Source of the DNA: Bacillota bacterium
Lineage (GTDB): Bacteria > Sysuimicrobiota > Sysuimicrobiia > Sysuimicrobiales > Segetimicrobiaceae
DNA length: 46,882 nucleotides
Direction of reading: 5' to 3'
Assembly (NCBI GenBank): GCA_021324295.1
Contig: JAJPJJ010000102.1
Span: 1 to 46,882 of the forward strand
Positions within the stretch are counted from its first letter, which is position 1. Every line of letters starts with the position of its first letter. This document shows, piece after piece, positions 7,405 through 16,726 of this stretch. Below the pieces are notes generated by a model that was given only the letters and a program-made list of their open reading frames with translations, was not told where the DNA came from and did not search any database. Both the position numbers and the translations under genes were made by a program.

Positions 7405-9036
7405 GTGGAGAGTGACGTGCCGGCAGAGCCCGGCGGGGGGCCGCCCGACGCACCCCGCCCGCGCGAGCCCGCTCTGGAGGGCCCCTCCGCCGAGGAGCAG
7501 GGCCAGGGGGGCGTGGCGACGCCGGCGCAGGAACGGGCGATCCTGCGCGAGGTGATCGCGCGCGCCCCTGCGGCGATCGCGTTGGTGTGGGGCCCCGAGC
7601 ACCGCGTCCGGCTGGTCAACGACCGCTGGCTGCGGCTCTTCCCGCAGCGCGGGCCGGTCCTCGGGCGGGCGGTGGCGGACGCCTTCCCGGACGTCGCACC
7701 GCTGGTGCTCCCGCTGCTCGACCGCGTCCGCGCGACGGGCCAGCCGTTCCGGGGCGAGGACACCCCGCTTCCGTTCGCCGGGGCGGCTGCGCACGACGCC
7801 TCTCGCTATTTCGCGTTCACGCTGAGCCCGATCCCCGGCCCCGGCGTCCCGCCCGCAGGGGTGCTCGTGATGGGCGCCGAGACCACCCGGGACGTACGGC
7901 GCCGGCGGCAGCTCGAGCAGGAGCTCGCGACGGAGCGCGGTGTCATCGAGGTGCTGCAGCGCAGCCTCTTGCCGGCGGCGCTCCCCGAGCTTCCCGGCGC
8001 GGTCCTGGCTGCCCGCTACGTGCCGGCGACCGACGAGGCGGTCGCCGGCGACTGGTACGATGCGATTCCGCTGGGAGACGCGCGCCTGGCGGTGGTGGTC
8101 GGGGACGTGGCCGGGCACGGCCTGCAGGCGGCCTCCGCGATGGCGCAGACGCGCAACGCGGTGCGCGCCTACGCCGTCGAGCACCAGGTCCCGGCCGTGG
8201 TGCTGGAGCGCGTGCACGCGTTGCTGCGGCGCCTGCTCCCGCACCTGATGGCGACCGTGCTGTACGGCGTCTTCGAGGTGAGCACGGGGACGTTCCGGTT
8301 CGCCTCGGCCGGACATCCGCCGCCGCTGCTCGTCACCCCGGCCGGCGCCGCCGGCTACGTCGAGGCACGCGCGCGGGTGCCGCTCGGCGTGAGCGCCTGC
8401 CGTGCCCAGCCCCCTCCGGGAGACGCCGTCGTGAGGCTCGCGCCGCATTCGACGCTGGTGCTGTACACGGATGGCCTCGTGGAGGAGCGGGGCGCGCCTC
8501 TCGACGAGGGGCTGGAGCGCCTGCGGCAGATTGTCCGGGGGGGACCGGCCGAGCCCGACCTTCTGTGCGATCACGTGCTGCGGACGCTCCGTCCCCACGG
8601 ATCGGTGGATGATCTGGCGCTGCTCGTGCTGCGCGTCGTACCGCTCCCCAGGGATCGGCTCGAGATGCACCTTCCCGCGGAGCCGGCGTCTCTCGACACG
8701 CTGCGACAGACCTTCTGGAGATGGCTGGAGGCCGCCGGAGCCGGGCCGGACGAGGTGAGCGCGCTCACCGCCGCGGCGACCGAGGCCTGCCGGAACGCCA
8801 TCCGGCATGCGTACGGCGGGGCCGCCGGCTCGCTCGGCGTGGAGGCGGTCAACCGCGACGGCGAGATCACCATCGTCGTGGGCGATCGCGGGCGCTGGCG
8901 GCCCCCCCGTACAGGATCCCCCGCCAGGGGGCTTGCCCTCATGCGTTCCCTCACCGACGCGGCCGTGGTCGAGCCGACACCGGGGGGCACGGTGGTGCAG
9001 CTCCGGCGCCGGCTGCGGAGGCAGGCGCTCCCATGA
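7405..9036 (+). CDS. PAS-like / SpoIIE-type PP2C phosphatase / HATPase fusion (stress-signalling regulator)
   Basis: 543 residues. Residues about 45-165 resemble a PAS sensor (REVIARAPAAIALVWGPEHRVRLVNDRW). Residues about 190-405 are a SpoIIE/RsbU-type Ser/Thr phosphatase with metal-binding motifs AGDWYDAIPL, VVGDVAGHGLQAA and LYTDGLVEER. Residues about 415-540 are an RsbW-like ATPase with an intact N box (TEACRNAIRHAY) and GDRG and RGLALMRSL motifs. Such proteins can both phosphorylate and dephosphorylate a STAS antagonist, and the next gene encodes one, overlapping by ATGA. The start is uncertain: GTG 7405 has no good ribosome site, and GTG 7513 behind a G-rich run is an alternative. The 212-base gap upstream holds only a lone TATAAA (7295-7300). 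Confidence 0.85.
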   Translation: MESDVPAEPGGGPPDAPRPREPALEGPSAEEQGQGGVATPAQERAILREVIARAPAAIALVWGPEHRVRLVNDRWLRLFPQRGPVLGRAVADAFPDVAPLVLPLLDRVRATGQPFRGEDTPLPFAGAAAHDASRYFAFTLSPIPGPGVPPAGVLVMGAETTRDVRRRRQLEQELATERGVIEVLQRSLLPAALPELPGAVLAARYVPATDEAVAGDWYDAIPLGDARLAVVVGDVAGHGLQAASAMAQTRNAVRAYAVEHQVPAVVLERVHALLRRLLPHLMATVLYGVFEVSTGTFRFASAGHPPPLLVTPAGAAGYVEARARVPLGVSACRAQPPPGDAVVRLAPHSTLVLYTDGLVEERGAPLDEGLERLRQIVRGGPAEPDLLCDHVLRTLRPHGSVDDLALLVLRVVPLPRDRLEMHLPAEPASLDTLRQTFWRWLEAAGAGPDEVSALTAAATEACRNAIRHAYGGAAGSLGVEAVNRDGEITIVVGDRGRWRPPRTGSPARGLALMRSLTDAAVVEPTPGGTVVQLRRRLRRQALP

Positions 9037-9416
9037 TCGGCATGCCTGCCCGGGTCACCGTTGTCGATCGCGAGGGCGTGCCGATCGCGTACGTGGAGGG
9101 GGAGATCGATCTCCAGAACGCCGAGGCCGTCGGCGATGCGCTGGGAGGGGCCGTCGCGCCGGCCTCCCCGGGACTCATCGTCGACCTCTCCGGCGTCACG
9201 TATCTCGACAGCGCCGGGCTGCACATCCTGTTCGATCTCGAGCGCAGGCTGTCCCGGGGCGGGCGGGCGCTCCGCTTGGTCATCCCCGACCGGGCGGTCA
9301 TCCGCCGCGTGCTGCTGATCGCCGGCGTGGGCGACCGCATCGCGCTCCACCCCGACGTGGACGACGCGGTACGCAGCCTGGCGGCGGGGGGCGACCGTCG
9401 AGATCTGCCGAGTTAG
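9033..9416 (+). CDS. STAS-domain anti-sigma factor antagonist (RsbV/SpoIIAA-like)
   Basis: 127 residues, essentially one STAS domain. The segment VTYLDSAGLHILF carries Ser60 in the Asp-Ser-Ala-Gly context that is phosphorylated in RsbV and SpoIIAA. Unphosphorylated antagonist binds the anti-sigma factor and frees the sigma factor. The ATG overlaps the stop of the preceding phosphatase/kinase gene (ATGA at 9033-9036), so translation is coupled and the two very likely form a regulatory pair. Its target may be the RsbW-like protein at 34966-35400, next to sigB. That link across 25 kb is inference. Confidence 0.88.
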   Translation: MIGMPARVTVVDREGVPIAYVEGEIDLQNAEAVGDALGGAVAPASPGLIVDLSGVTYLDSAGLHILFDLERRLSRGGRALRLVIPDRAVIRRVLLIAGVGDRIALHPDVDDAVRSLAAGGDRRDLPS

Positions 9417-9446
9417 CCGCGCCGGGCACGGCCGGGACCACCGAGA

Positions 9447-9452
9447 TATAAT
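9447..9452 (+). promoter_or_regulatory. Candidate -10 box (TATAAT) for recJ, near-leaderless
   Basis: A perfect TATAAT lies 9 bases before the recJ ATG, so the transcript would begin at or within about 3 bases of the start codon. No convincing -35 hexamer is present at 16-18 bases upstream, so activity may need an activator. No Shine-Dalgarno sequence fits between the box and the ATG, which agrees with leaderless initiation. Confidence 0.55.
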
Positions 9453-9461
9453 ATCGGTAAC

Positions 9462-12400
9462 ATGGCCGTGCTCGATCGAGCGGCGTGGGTTGTGGCGCCT
9501 CCCGACCCGGAGGCCGTGGAGCTCGCCCGGGCGCTCGGCGTGCCCCCGCTCCTCGCGGCACTGCTGCGCCGCCGCGGGGCGACGACGGTGGAGGCCGCGC
9601 GTGCGTTTCTGGACCCGCGGCTCGAGGACCTCTCCGATCCCCTCGCGACTCCCGGCATGTCCGAGGCGGTGGAGGCGATCGCGGATGCGCTGCGCTCGGG
9701 GCGGCGGATCGCCGTGCACGGCGACTACGACGTGGACGGGATCTCGGCGACCGCGATCCTGCTGCGCGCGCTGCGCGCGCTCGGCGCCGACCCGCTCTGG
9801 TACCTCCCCCACCGCGTCCACGACGGGTACGGGTTGAGCGCCGCCGCGGTCGAGCGGCTCGCGGCGCAGGGTGCGCGGCTGCTGATCGCGGTGGACTGCG
9901 GCATCACCGCGGAGCACGCCGTGGCCCGGGCGCGCGCCCTCGGGTGCGAGGTCGTCGTGCTCGACCACCACGTCCCCGGAGCGGGGCGCCCGATCGCGGT
10001 GGTGGCATCCCCGCCGCCCGGGGCGGCCGCGCCCCCGTGTGCCGCCGGGCTGGCGTTCCTCTGCGTGTGGGCGCTGCGGCGGCGCCTCGGCCACGTCTCG
10101 CCGCTTCCCGCCGACCTGGCGGCCCTCGCCGCGCTCGGCACGGTGGCCGATGTCGTTCCGCTGCGCGACGATAACCGGCGCCTCGCGGCCGCCGGGCTCG
10201 CGCAGATGCGGGACGCGCCGCCGGCCGGGGTGCGTGCCTTGATCGACGACGCCGGCGTCCAGGGCCCGGTGGACGCCTGGCACATCGGGTGGGTGCTCGG
10301 TCCCCGCCTGAACGCGCCGGGCCGGCTCGGCGACCCGGAGCCGGCCCTCCGGCTGCTCGTGACCGACGACGCGGCCGAGGCGCGCGACCTCGCGCGCCGG
10401 CTCGGCGAGCTGAACCGCGAGCGGCAGGCGATCCTGGAGCAGGTCCTCGCCGAGGCGGCAGCCCAGGCGGAGAGCGATCCCTCGTGCCCGGCGCTCGTGG
10501 TCGCGGGCCAGGGCTGGCACCCGGGCGTCGTGGGCCTGGTGGCCGGCCGCCTCGTCGAGCAGTACCGCCGCCCCGCCATCGCGATCGCGCTCGACGGAGA
10601 CGCCGGGCGCGGATCCGGCCGCAGCGTCGAGGGGTTCCATCTCGTGGAGGCGCTCGCGGCGTGCCAGGCCCACCTCCTCGGCTTCGGCGGTCACGCGATG
10701 GCCGCGGGGCTCTCGATCGCGGCGTGCGAGGTCGACGCGTTCCGCCGGGCGTTCTCCCAGGTCGCCTCCGCCCGCCCGGCGGCGGCGCCCGGTCGCATCA
10801 CGGTGGACGCGGAGGTGGCCCTCGGGGATCTCCGTCCGTCGCTCGCCGCGGACCTGGAGCGCCTGGCGCCGTTTGGCGTCGGGAACCCGCCCCCGGTGCT
10901 CGCGGTGCGCGGGGTCCGGGCGGTCGCGCGTCGCCTCGTCGGCGACGGCGCGCACCTCTGGCTCGGGGTGACCGACGGCAGCGCGTTCGTCGAGGCGATC
11001 GGCTTCGCGATGGCCGCGTGGGGAGAACTGCTTGCGTTCACGGACGCGCCGGTCGACCTCGCCTTCGTGCTCGAGCGGGACCGGATCGACCGCGAGCGCA
11101 TCCGGATCCGGTTGTGCGCGCTGGACGCGCCGGGCGTCGATCCGGACACCATCCTCGCCGATACCGGGCTCCTGATCGACCGCCTGTTCCGCCGCGCCTC
11201 CGACTACCTCGACGGGCAGCGGTACGCCGGGGTCGAGGATGCCGGGGAGCTGTACACGAAGGTCGTCGGCGTGACGTTCGAGGCGCGTCAGGCCGCCGTG
11301 GCGTCGCTGCGGGACGGCGATCCGCTCCGCCTGCGGCGCGAGCCGGCCAACCCGCACGATCCGCACGCGATCCAGGTGACCACCGACGACGGCCGGATGG
11401 TCGGCTACCTCAACGCGCAGCTCGCCGCGCGGCTCGCGCCCGCGATCGACATGGGCGCCCGGTACCGCGCGACGGTCGTGCGCGTCACCGGGGGCGGGGA
11501 CCGCGCGCTCGGCGTGAACGTCTACCTCGCGCGCGCCGACGACACGTCCCAGGGCGCGGACGGAGTCCGCCGCGCGTGGATCGCGACCGCGCCCGGGCGC
11601 GTCGTCGAGCGGCTGCCGCTCTACCTGACGGACGGCCGGCCGCTGCGGCCGGCGCTCGCCGAGGCGCTCGACGCCCTCGCCGGCGGGCGCTCGGCCGTGC
11701 TGTCCGTCCCGTGGGGGCGCGGCCGGGCGACCGCGGCCGCCGCCGGCTGCGCCCTCGCGGCGGGCCGGGGGACGTGGGCGCTCGTGGTGGCGCCCCGGCG
11801 CCGCCGGACGCTGCACCGCGCGGCACAGCTCGTGTCCCGTCTGTCCCCGCTCGGGCTCCGGATCGTCTCGGTCCACGGGCTGGCGGGCATGCGCGACCGC
11901 GAGCGCGCGGCGGCCGCGCTGCGGTCGGGCGAGGTCGATGTCATCGTGGCGAGCGTGGAGGCGGTGCGGGAGGGAGGTCTCCTCGCGCCGGCCCTCGCGC
12001 GCGTCGGCGTCGTCGTGCTGGACGGCCTCTCCCCCGACGAGATCCACGCGCTCGACGCCGTGCTGGCCGGCCCGCCGGCGCTGGCCGTGACCGCGGCGTT
12101 GACGTCTCACGCCTGCGCCCGGGCGATGCGCAGCCCCGTCATCCTGCACGACTACGGGCCCCGGCCGCCCCTTGGCATCGTCGACCGGCGTGGGAGCGCG
12201 TCCCGCGAGGACGAGGTGGAGGAAGTGCTGGCGAGGGGCGAGAAGACAGTGGTTTATGCCGTCGGTCGGGAGGAGTGCGTCCGGCTCGCGGCGCGCCTGC
12301 GCGATCGCATCGAGGCGGCGGGCCGGCGGATCGGCTACGTGCACGGCGGCCTTCCCGAGCGCCTCCGGCAGATCGTGACGCAGGGGTTCCGCGACGGGCG

Positions 12401-13022
12401 GATCGATGTTCTCGTCGCGACCCCGGCGCTCGACGAGGAGGCGCTGCCGCCGGACCTCCGGCACGTCGTCTTCTGGGACCTCCCCTGGGACCGCGAGGAG
12501 TTCCTCGCCGCCTGCGGGAGCGCGGGAGGCGACCGCCGGCCTGCCACGGTGACGATGGTGTTCGACCGGGACGATCGCGAGGCACGTCGGCGTCTGGACG
12601 CGGCAGCCCCGGATCGCCAGGCGCTGGTCGCGGTCTACCGGGCCCTGCGGGCGTGGAAGGGGGAGGAGCCGTTTCTCTGGCCCGACGACGGGACGTGGGC
12701 GTATCTCGCCGACGCGGTCCCCGGGCTCTCCCGGGCGACCGTGGGAGCGGCGTGCGCGATCTTCGAGGAGGCCGGGCTCGCCTCGCGGGAGAGTGCTGCG
12801 GGGCGTCCCCGTGCGGAGGGGCCCGACGGCGCCCCGGTCGCATCCGGCGGGCGTGGAAGCGCAGGCTGGCTCGTGCAGTTGACCTCTGTGGGGGGCCGGC
12901 GAGATCTCCTGACGTCGCTCCGGTACCGGGAGGGCCGGCGGGAGCGGAGGGCCTGGGAGACGCTCGCCGCGTGGGCCCACACGGCGGAGCCAGGGGAGAT
13001 CCTGCGGGCCGTGCTGGCCTAG
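9462..13022 (+). CDS. recJ: RecJ single-strand DNA exonuclease fused to a HIRAN domain and a degenerate RecQ-like helicase region
   Basis: RecJ digests single-stranded DNA 5' to 3' in recombination and mismatch repair. Residues 1-560 are a complete RecJ: GDYDVDGISA (Asp88, Asp90, Asp92), VDCGI, DHH (168-170), and the DHHA1 motif FGGHAMAAGL (His411). At 1186 residues it is far longer than ordinary RecJ (about 560-800). Residues about 595-690 look like a HIRAN domain (TKVVGVTFEARQ ... REPANPHDPHAIQV ... VGYLNAQLA). From about 700 a RecQ/SF2-like helicase follows, but its catalytic residues are gone. Walker A is GRGRAT with Arg755 for Lys, DEAH is DGLS at 854-857, and motif VI is GSAGGD at 1019-1024 instead of GRAGRD. 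The fused part is probably a DNA-binding scaffold, not a motor. Confidence 0.9.
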   Translation: MAVLDRAAWVVAPPDPEAVELARALGVPPLLAALLRRRGATTVEAARAFLDPRLEDLSDPLATPGMSEAVEAIADALRSGRRIAVHGDYDVDGISATAILLRALRALGADPLWYLPHRVHDGYGLSAAAVERLAAQGARLLIAVDCGITAEHAVARARALGCEVVVLDHHVPGAGRPIAVVASPPPGAAAPPCAAGLAFLCVWALRRRLGHVSPLPADLAALAALGTVADVVPLRDDNRRLAAAGLAQMRDAPPAGVRALIDDAGVQGPVDAWHIGWVLGPRLNAPGRLGDPEPALRLLVTDDAAEARDLARRLGELNRERQAILEQVLAEAAAQAESDPSCPALVVAGQGWHPGVVGLVAGRLVEQYRRPAIAIALDGDAGRGSGRSVEGFHLVEALAACQAHLLGFGGHAMAAGLSIAACEVDAFRRAFSQVASARPAAAPGRITVDAEVALGDLRPSLAADLERLAPFGVGNPPPVLAVRGVRAVARRLVGDGAHLWLGVTDGSAFVEAIGFAMAAWGELLAFTDAPVDLAFVLERDRIDRERIRIRLCALDAPGVDPDTILADTGLLIDRLFRRASDYLDGQRYAGVEDAGELYTKVVGVTFEARQAAVASLRDGDPLRLRREPANPHDPHAIQVTTDDGRMVGYLNAQLAARLAPAIDMGARYRATVVRVTGGGDRALGVNVYLARADDTSQGADGVRRAWIATAPGRVVERLPLYLTDGRPLRPALAEALDALAGGRSAVLSVPWGRGRATAAAAGCALAAGRGTWALVVAPRRRRTLHRAAQLVSRLSPLGLRIVSVHGLAGMRDRERAAAALRSGEVDVIVASVEAVREGGLLAPALARVGVVVLDGLSPDEIHALDAVLAGPPALAVTAALTSHACARAMRSPVILHDYGPRPPLGIVDRRGSASREDEVEEVLARGEKTVVYAVGREECVRLAARLRDRIEAAGRRIGYVHGGLPERLRQIVTQGFRDGRIDVLVATPALDEEALPPDLRHVVFWDLPWDREEFLAACGSAGGDRRPATVTMVFDRDDREARRRLDAAAPDRQALVAVYRALRAWKGEEPFLWPDDGTWAYLADAVPGLSRATVGAACAIFEEAGLASRESAAGRPRAEGPDGAPVASGGRGSAGWLVQLTSVGGRRDLLTSLRYREGRRERRAWETLAAWAHTAEPGEILRAVLA

Positions 13023-13044
13023 CGCTGCGGTGCCAGCACGCGAG

Positions 13045-13058
13045 GCCGCTCTAGCGGC
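13045..13058. repeat. Small palindrome between recJ and relA
   Basis: GCCGCT and AGCGGC are separated by 2 bases in the 63-base gap between recJ and relA. It could be a weak hairpin or a protein site. There is no T-run. Noted for completeness. Confidence 0.2.
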
Positions 13059-13085
13059 GGCCGGCCCGGGGCGCGGCGTACGGTG

Positions 13086-15341
13086 ATGGCGGACGAGGGG
13101 ACTCGCCCGAAGACCGGAATGGTCACAGAGGTGATGAAGCGGTTCCATCTCGCGCGGGGAGCCGCGGAGGAGCATCTGCTCCCCGACGCGGTCGACCTCC
13201 TGCGGCGCGTCCGCGAGACGATGCCCCACGCGGACCTGGACCTCCTCCGCCGCGCGTACCTCTTTGCCCAGGAGGCGCACGCGAGCCAGACGCGGGCGTC
13301 CGGGGAGCCCTACGTGAGCCACAGCGTCGCGGTCGCCTCGATCCTCGTGGGGCTGCGCCTCGACACCCCCACGATCGCCGCGGCCCTGCTGCACGACGTG
13401 CCGGAGGATACGCCGCACTCGATCGACGAGATCCGGGAGAAGTTCGGTCCGGAGATCGCCGGGCTCGTGGACGGCGTGACCAAACTGGGCCGTATCGAGT
13501 GGAAGAGCCGGGAGGAGCGCCAGGCCGAAAACCTGCGGAAGATGTTCCTGGCGATGGCGAGCGATATCCGCATCATCCTGATCAAGCTCGCCGACCGCGT
13601 GCACAACATGCGCACGATCGAGTTCCTGCCGGAGTGGAAGCAGAAGCGCACCGCGCAAGAGACGCTGGAGATCTACGCGCCGCTGACCGAGCGGCTGGGC
13701 ATCGGGAGCATCAAGCGCGAGCTGGAGGACCGCGCCTTCCGCCTCCTCGAGCCCGAGGCGTACCGCGAGATCGCGGGACAGATCGAGCGGAGCAGCCAGG
13801 AGCAGGAGGCCCTCCTGGGTCGCGTCATCGACACGCTCCACCGGGAGCTGAACCGTGCCGGCATCCGCGTCGACCGCGCCGGCGTCACCGGCCGCCCCAA
13901 GCACGTGTACAGCATCTACCAGAAGATGCAGCGTCCCAAGTACCAGGGCCAGGGCGTGGGACGCGTGTATGACCGGCTGGCCGTCCGCGTGGTCGTCAAC
14001 GACGTCCGCGAGTGCTACGAGACGCTCGGGATCGTCCACTCGCTGTGGAAGCCGATCCCGGGCGAGGTCGACGACTACATCGCCAACCCCAAGACGAGCG
14101 GCTACCAGTCGCTGCACACGGCCGTGCTGTGCGAGGGGCAGCCGCTGGAGGTCCAGATCCGGACGCACGAGATGCACCGGGTCGCCGAGCACGGGATCGC
14201 CGCGCACTGGCGATACAAGGAAGGCGGCGCCAAGGCCGAGCCGGGGTTCGAACAGAAGCTCTCGTGGCTCCGCCAGCTCCTGGAGTGGCACCAGGAGATG
14301 CAGGACGCGCGCGAGTTCATGCACTCGGTCAAGCTGGACCTCTTTCAGAACGAGGTGTTCGTCTTCACCCCGAAGGGGGACGTGATCGACCTGCCCGCCG
14401 GCGCCACGCCGGTCGACTTCGCCTTCCGCATCCACACGGACGTCGGGTACCACACGACCGGCGCCCGGGTGAACGGGCGGCTGGTGCCCCTGAGCTACCG
14501 CCTGCAGTCCGGCGACATCGTCGAGGTGCTGACCCACAAGAGCAGCGGGGGCCCCAGTCGGGACTGGCTGGGGTTCGTGCAGACGAGCAACGCGCGGACG
14601 AAGATCCAGCAATGGTTCAAGCGCGAGCGCCGCGACGAGAACATCGTCCGCGGGCGGGAGCTCCTGGAGAAGGAGCTTCGCCGCAGCGGCCCCGTGGCGG
14701 CGGCGATGAAGCCGGAACGCCTCCGGGACGTGGCCGGACGCTTTGGGCTGCCGAACGAAGAGGAGCTGTACGCGGCGCTCGGCAACGGCGACGTATCGCT
14801 GCTGCACGTGGTCCAGGCGCTGCGCGGCGAGCCTGCGTCCGAGGAGGAGGAGGCCCCGGCCCAACCGCCCGCCAAGCCGGCGCCGTCCGCCGCGCACGGG
14901 ATCCGCGTCCGGGGCGTGGACAACGTGCTGATGCGGTTCGGGAGGTGCTGCAGCCCGCTGCCCGGTGACCGGGTGATCGGCTACATCACGCAGGGCCGCG
15001 GCGTGAGCATCCACCGCGCCGACTGCCCTAACATCCAGTTCCTCCGGGCCCACCCGGAGCGGCTGATCGAGGTGGAGTGGGACGCCTCCGCGGACGGCAC
15101 GTACCAGGTGGAGATCGAGGTGGAGGCGCTGGACCGCGTCGGCCTGCTCAAGGACATCCTGTCCGCGATCACGGAGACAAAGACCAACGTTGTATCGGTC
15201 AACGCCCGCGTGCGCAAGGACAAGGTCGGGATCGTGAACATCGTGGTGGACATCCGCAACGTGACGCAGCTCGCGGGCGTGATGCACCGGATCGGCCAGG
15301 TCAAGGAGGTCTACAGCGTCGAGCGGGTCGTGCCCCACTGA
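13086..15341 (+). CDS. relA: Bifunctional (p)ppGpp synthetase/hydrolase, Rel/SpoT type
   Basis: Makes and degrades the stringent-response alarmone. 751 residues with the full long-RSH layout. The hydrolase domain (about 60-200) has an intact HD motif in AALLHDVPEDT. The synthetase domain (about 250-370) has GRPKHVYSIYQKM, YDRLAVRVVV and PKTSGYQSLHTAV. A TGS domain starts near 415 (VFVFTPKGDVIDLPAGATPVDFAF) and a C-terminal ACT domain covers about the last 75 residues. Intact hydrolase and synthetase motifs suggest the bifunctional Rel of Gram-positive-type bacteria. A GTG directly before the ATG at 13086 could also serve as start. In B. subtilis apt lies between recJ and relA; it is missing here. 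Confidence 0.95.
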   Translation: MADEGTRPKTGMVTEVMKRFHLARGAAEEHLLPDAVDLLRRVRETMPHADLDLLRRAYLFAQEAHASQTRASGEPYVSHSVAVASILVGLRLDTPTIAAALLHDVPEDTPHSIDEIREKFGPEIAGLVDGVTKLGRIEWKSREERQAENLRKMFLAMASDIRIILIKLADRVHNMRTIEFLPEWKQKRTAQETLEIYAPLTERLGIGSIKRELEDRAFRLLEPEAYREIAGQIERSSQEQEALLGRVIDTLHRELNRAGIRVDRAGVTGRPKHVYSIYQKMQRPKYQGQGVGRVYDRLAVRVVVNDVRECYETLGIVHSLWKPIPGEVDDYIANPKTSGYQSLHTAVLCEGQPLEVQIRTHEMHRVAEHGIAAHWRYKEGGAKAEPGFEQKLSWLRQLLEWHQEMQDAREFMHSVKLDLFQNEVFVFTPKGDVIDLPAGATPVDFAFRIHTDVGYHTTGARVNGRLVPLSYRLQSGDIVEVLTHKSSGGPSRDWLGFVQTSNARTKIQQWFKRERRDENIVRGRELLEKELRRSGPVAAAMKPERLRDVAGRFGLPNEEELYAALGNGDVSLLHVVQALRGEPASEEEEAPAQPPAKPAPSAAHGIRVRGVDNVLMRFGRCCSPLPGDRVIGYITQGRGVSIHRADCPNIQFLRAHPERLIEVEWDASADGTYQVEIEVEALDRVGLLKDILSAITETKTNVVSVNARVRKDKVGIVNIVVDIRNVTQLAGVMHRIGQVKEVYSVERVVPH

Positions 15342-15466
15342 GCAGCGCGCGGGGCGCAGGCGATCGACGCCAGGTCCGCGGTGCGGCCCGTGCGGCACGG
15401 CAGGCGGTGCGCGGCAGGGACGACAGGGCGCGGGGGCTGGCCCGCGCGCGTGTACAGGAGGGGGAG

Positions 15467-16660
15467 ATGGTCGAGACCGCGGCGCGCGTGGGGGTGTTCA
15501 CCGAGTCGGTGATCCGGGAGATGACCCGGCTGGCGTTGGAGCACGGCGGCATCAACCTCGCGCAGGGGTTCCCGGACTTCGCCGCGCCCCCGGAGCTGTG
15601 CGACGCCGCCGCGCGCGCGCTGGCCGACGGCCACAACCAGTACGCGATCACGTGGGGCTCCCCGCGGCTGCGCGCCGCGCTCGCCGAGAAGGTCCGGTGG
15701 TTCAATGGACTCGAGGTGGACCCGGAGCGCAACATCACGGTGACGTGCGGCGCCACCGAGGCGATGATGGCGACGATGCTCGCCACCGTGAACCCCGGGG
15801 ACGAGGTGATCGTGTTCGAGCCGTTCTACGAGAACTACGGGCCGGATGCCAAGCTCTCCGGCGCGGTGCCGCGGTTCGTCCGGCTGCGTCTGGAGCCGGG
15901 GTTCCCGTTCGATCCGGATGAGCTGCGCGCCGCCGTCACCCCGCGGACCAAGGCGGTCATCGTCAACACCCCGCATAACCCGACCGGCAAGGTGTTCAGC
16001 AGGGACGAGCTGGAGATCATCGCCGACCTCTGCCGCCGGCACGACCTCCTGGCGATCACCGACGAGGTGTACGAGCACATCGTCTACGACGGCCGGGCCC
16101 ACGTGAGCCTGGCCACGCTCCCGGGGATGGCCGAGCGCACGGTGATCGTGAACAGCGTGAGCAAGAGCTACAGCGTGACCGGATGGCGGATCGGGTGGAC
16201 GATCGCGCCGGCGCACATCGCGGACGGGATCCGCAAAGTCCACGACTTCCTCACGGTCGGGGCCGCGGCGCCCCTGCAGGAGGCCGCGGTCACGGCGCTC
16301 CGGTTCCCGCGCGAGTACTACGCCCGCCTGGCCGCGATGTACCAGCGCAAGCGGGACACGCTGCTCGCCATCCTGCGGGACGCCGGGTTCGCGTGCCTGG
16401 TGCCGGGCGGGGCGTACTACATCATGTGCGACATCACCCCGCTCGGATACGACGACGATTACGCGCTCACGATGCACCTGATCAAAGACGTCGGCGTGGC
16501 GCCGGTGCCGGGCTCCTCGTTCTTCTACGAGCCGGCCGCCGGCCGGCGGTACGTCCGGTTCGCGTTCCCGAAGCGGGAGGAGACGTTCGGCGAGGTCCGC
16601 GCACGGCTCTCGCGGCTGCGGCCCCGCACCGCCGGCCGGGCGCGCTCCGCGCCGGTGTGA
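15467..16660 (+). CDS. PLP-dependent class I/II aminotransferase
   Basis: 397 residues, fold-type I. The PLP-binding Lys is K233 in NSVSKSYSVTGWRIGW. Other markers are INLAQGFPDFAAP near the N-terminus, NTPHNPTGKVFS for substrate/cofactor contact, ITDEVYEHIVYDG, and the phosphate-tail region YVRFAFPK. The opening GGINLAQGFPDF resembles the kynurenine/methionine aminotransferase (YbdL-like) group, which often uses methionine, glutamine or aromatic amino acids; the true substrate cannot be read. A strong AGGAGGGGGAG immediately precedes the ATG. The gene is not part of the B. subtilis order, where dtd follows relA, so it is an extra gene in this block. Confidence 0.85.
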   Translation: MVETAARVGVFTESVIREMTRLALEHGGINLAQGFPDFAAPPELCDAAARALADGHNQYAITWGSPRLRAALAEKVRWFNGLEVDPERNITVTCGATEAMMATMLATVNPGDEVIVFEPFYENYGPDAKLSGAVPRFVRLRLEPGFPFDPDELRAAVTPRTKAVIVNTPHNPTGKVFSRDELEIIADLCRRHDLLAITDEVYEHIVYDGRAHVSLATLPGMAERTVIVNSVSKSYSVTGWRIGWTIAPAHIADGIRKVHDFLTVGAAAPLQEAAVTALRFPREYYARLAAMYQRKRDTLLAILRDAGFACLVPGGAYYIMCDITPLGYDDDYALTMHLIKDVGVAPVPGSSFFYEPAAGRRYVRFAFPKREETFGEVRARLSRLRPRTAGRARSAPV

Positions 16661-16726
16661 CCGCACCCAGCGCACTCCGCCCCCCTCTTCCATCACAGGG
16701 CCCCCGCCGTCGCGCGATGCGCACGT

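Noticed and set aside
8571-15398. A 2275-codon open frame on the - strand across recJ and relA
   Set aside because: It is the antisense shadow of strongly conserved genes. The translation is low-complexity Arg/Pro/Ala/His-rich with no motifs, and very long antisense frames are normal in DNA of this GC content.
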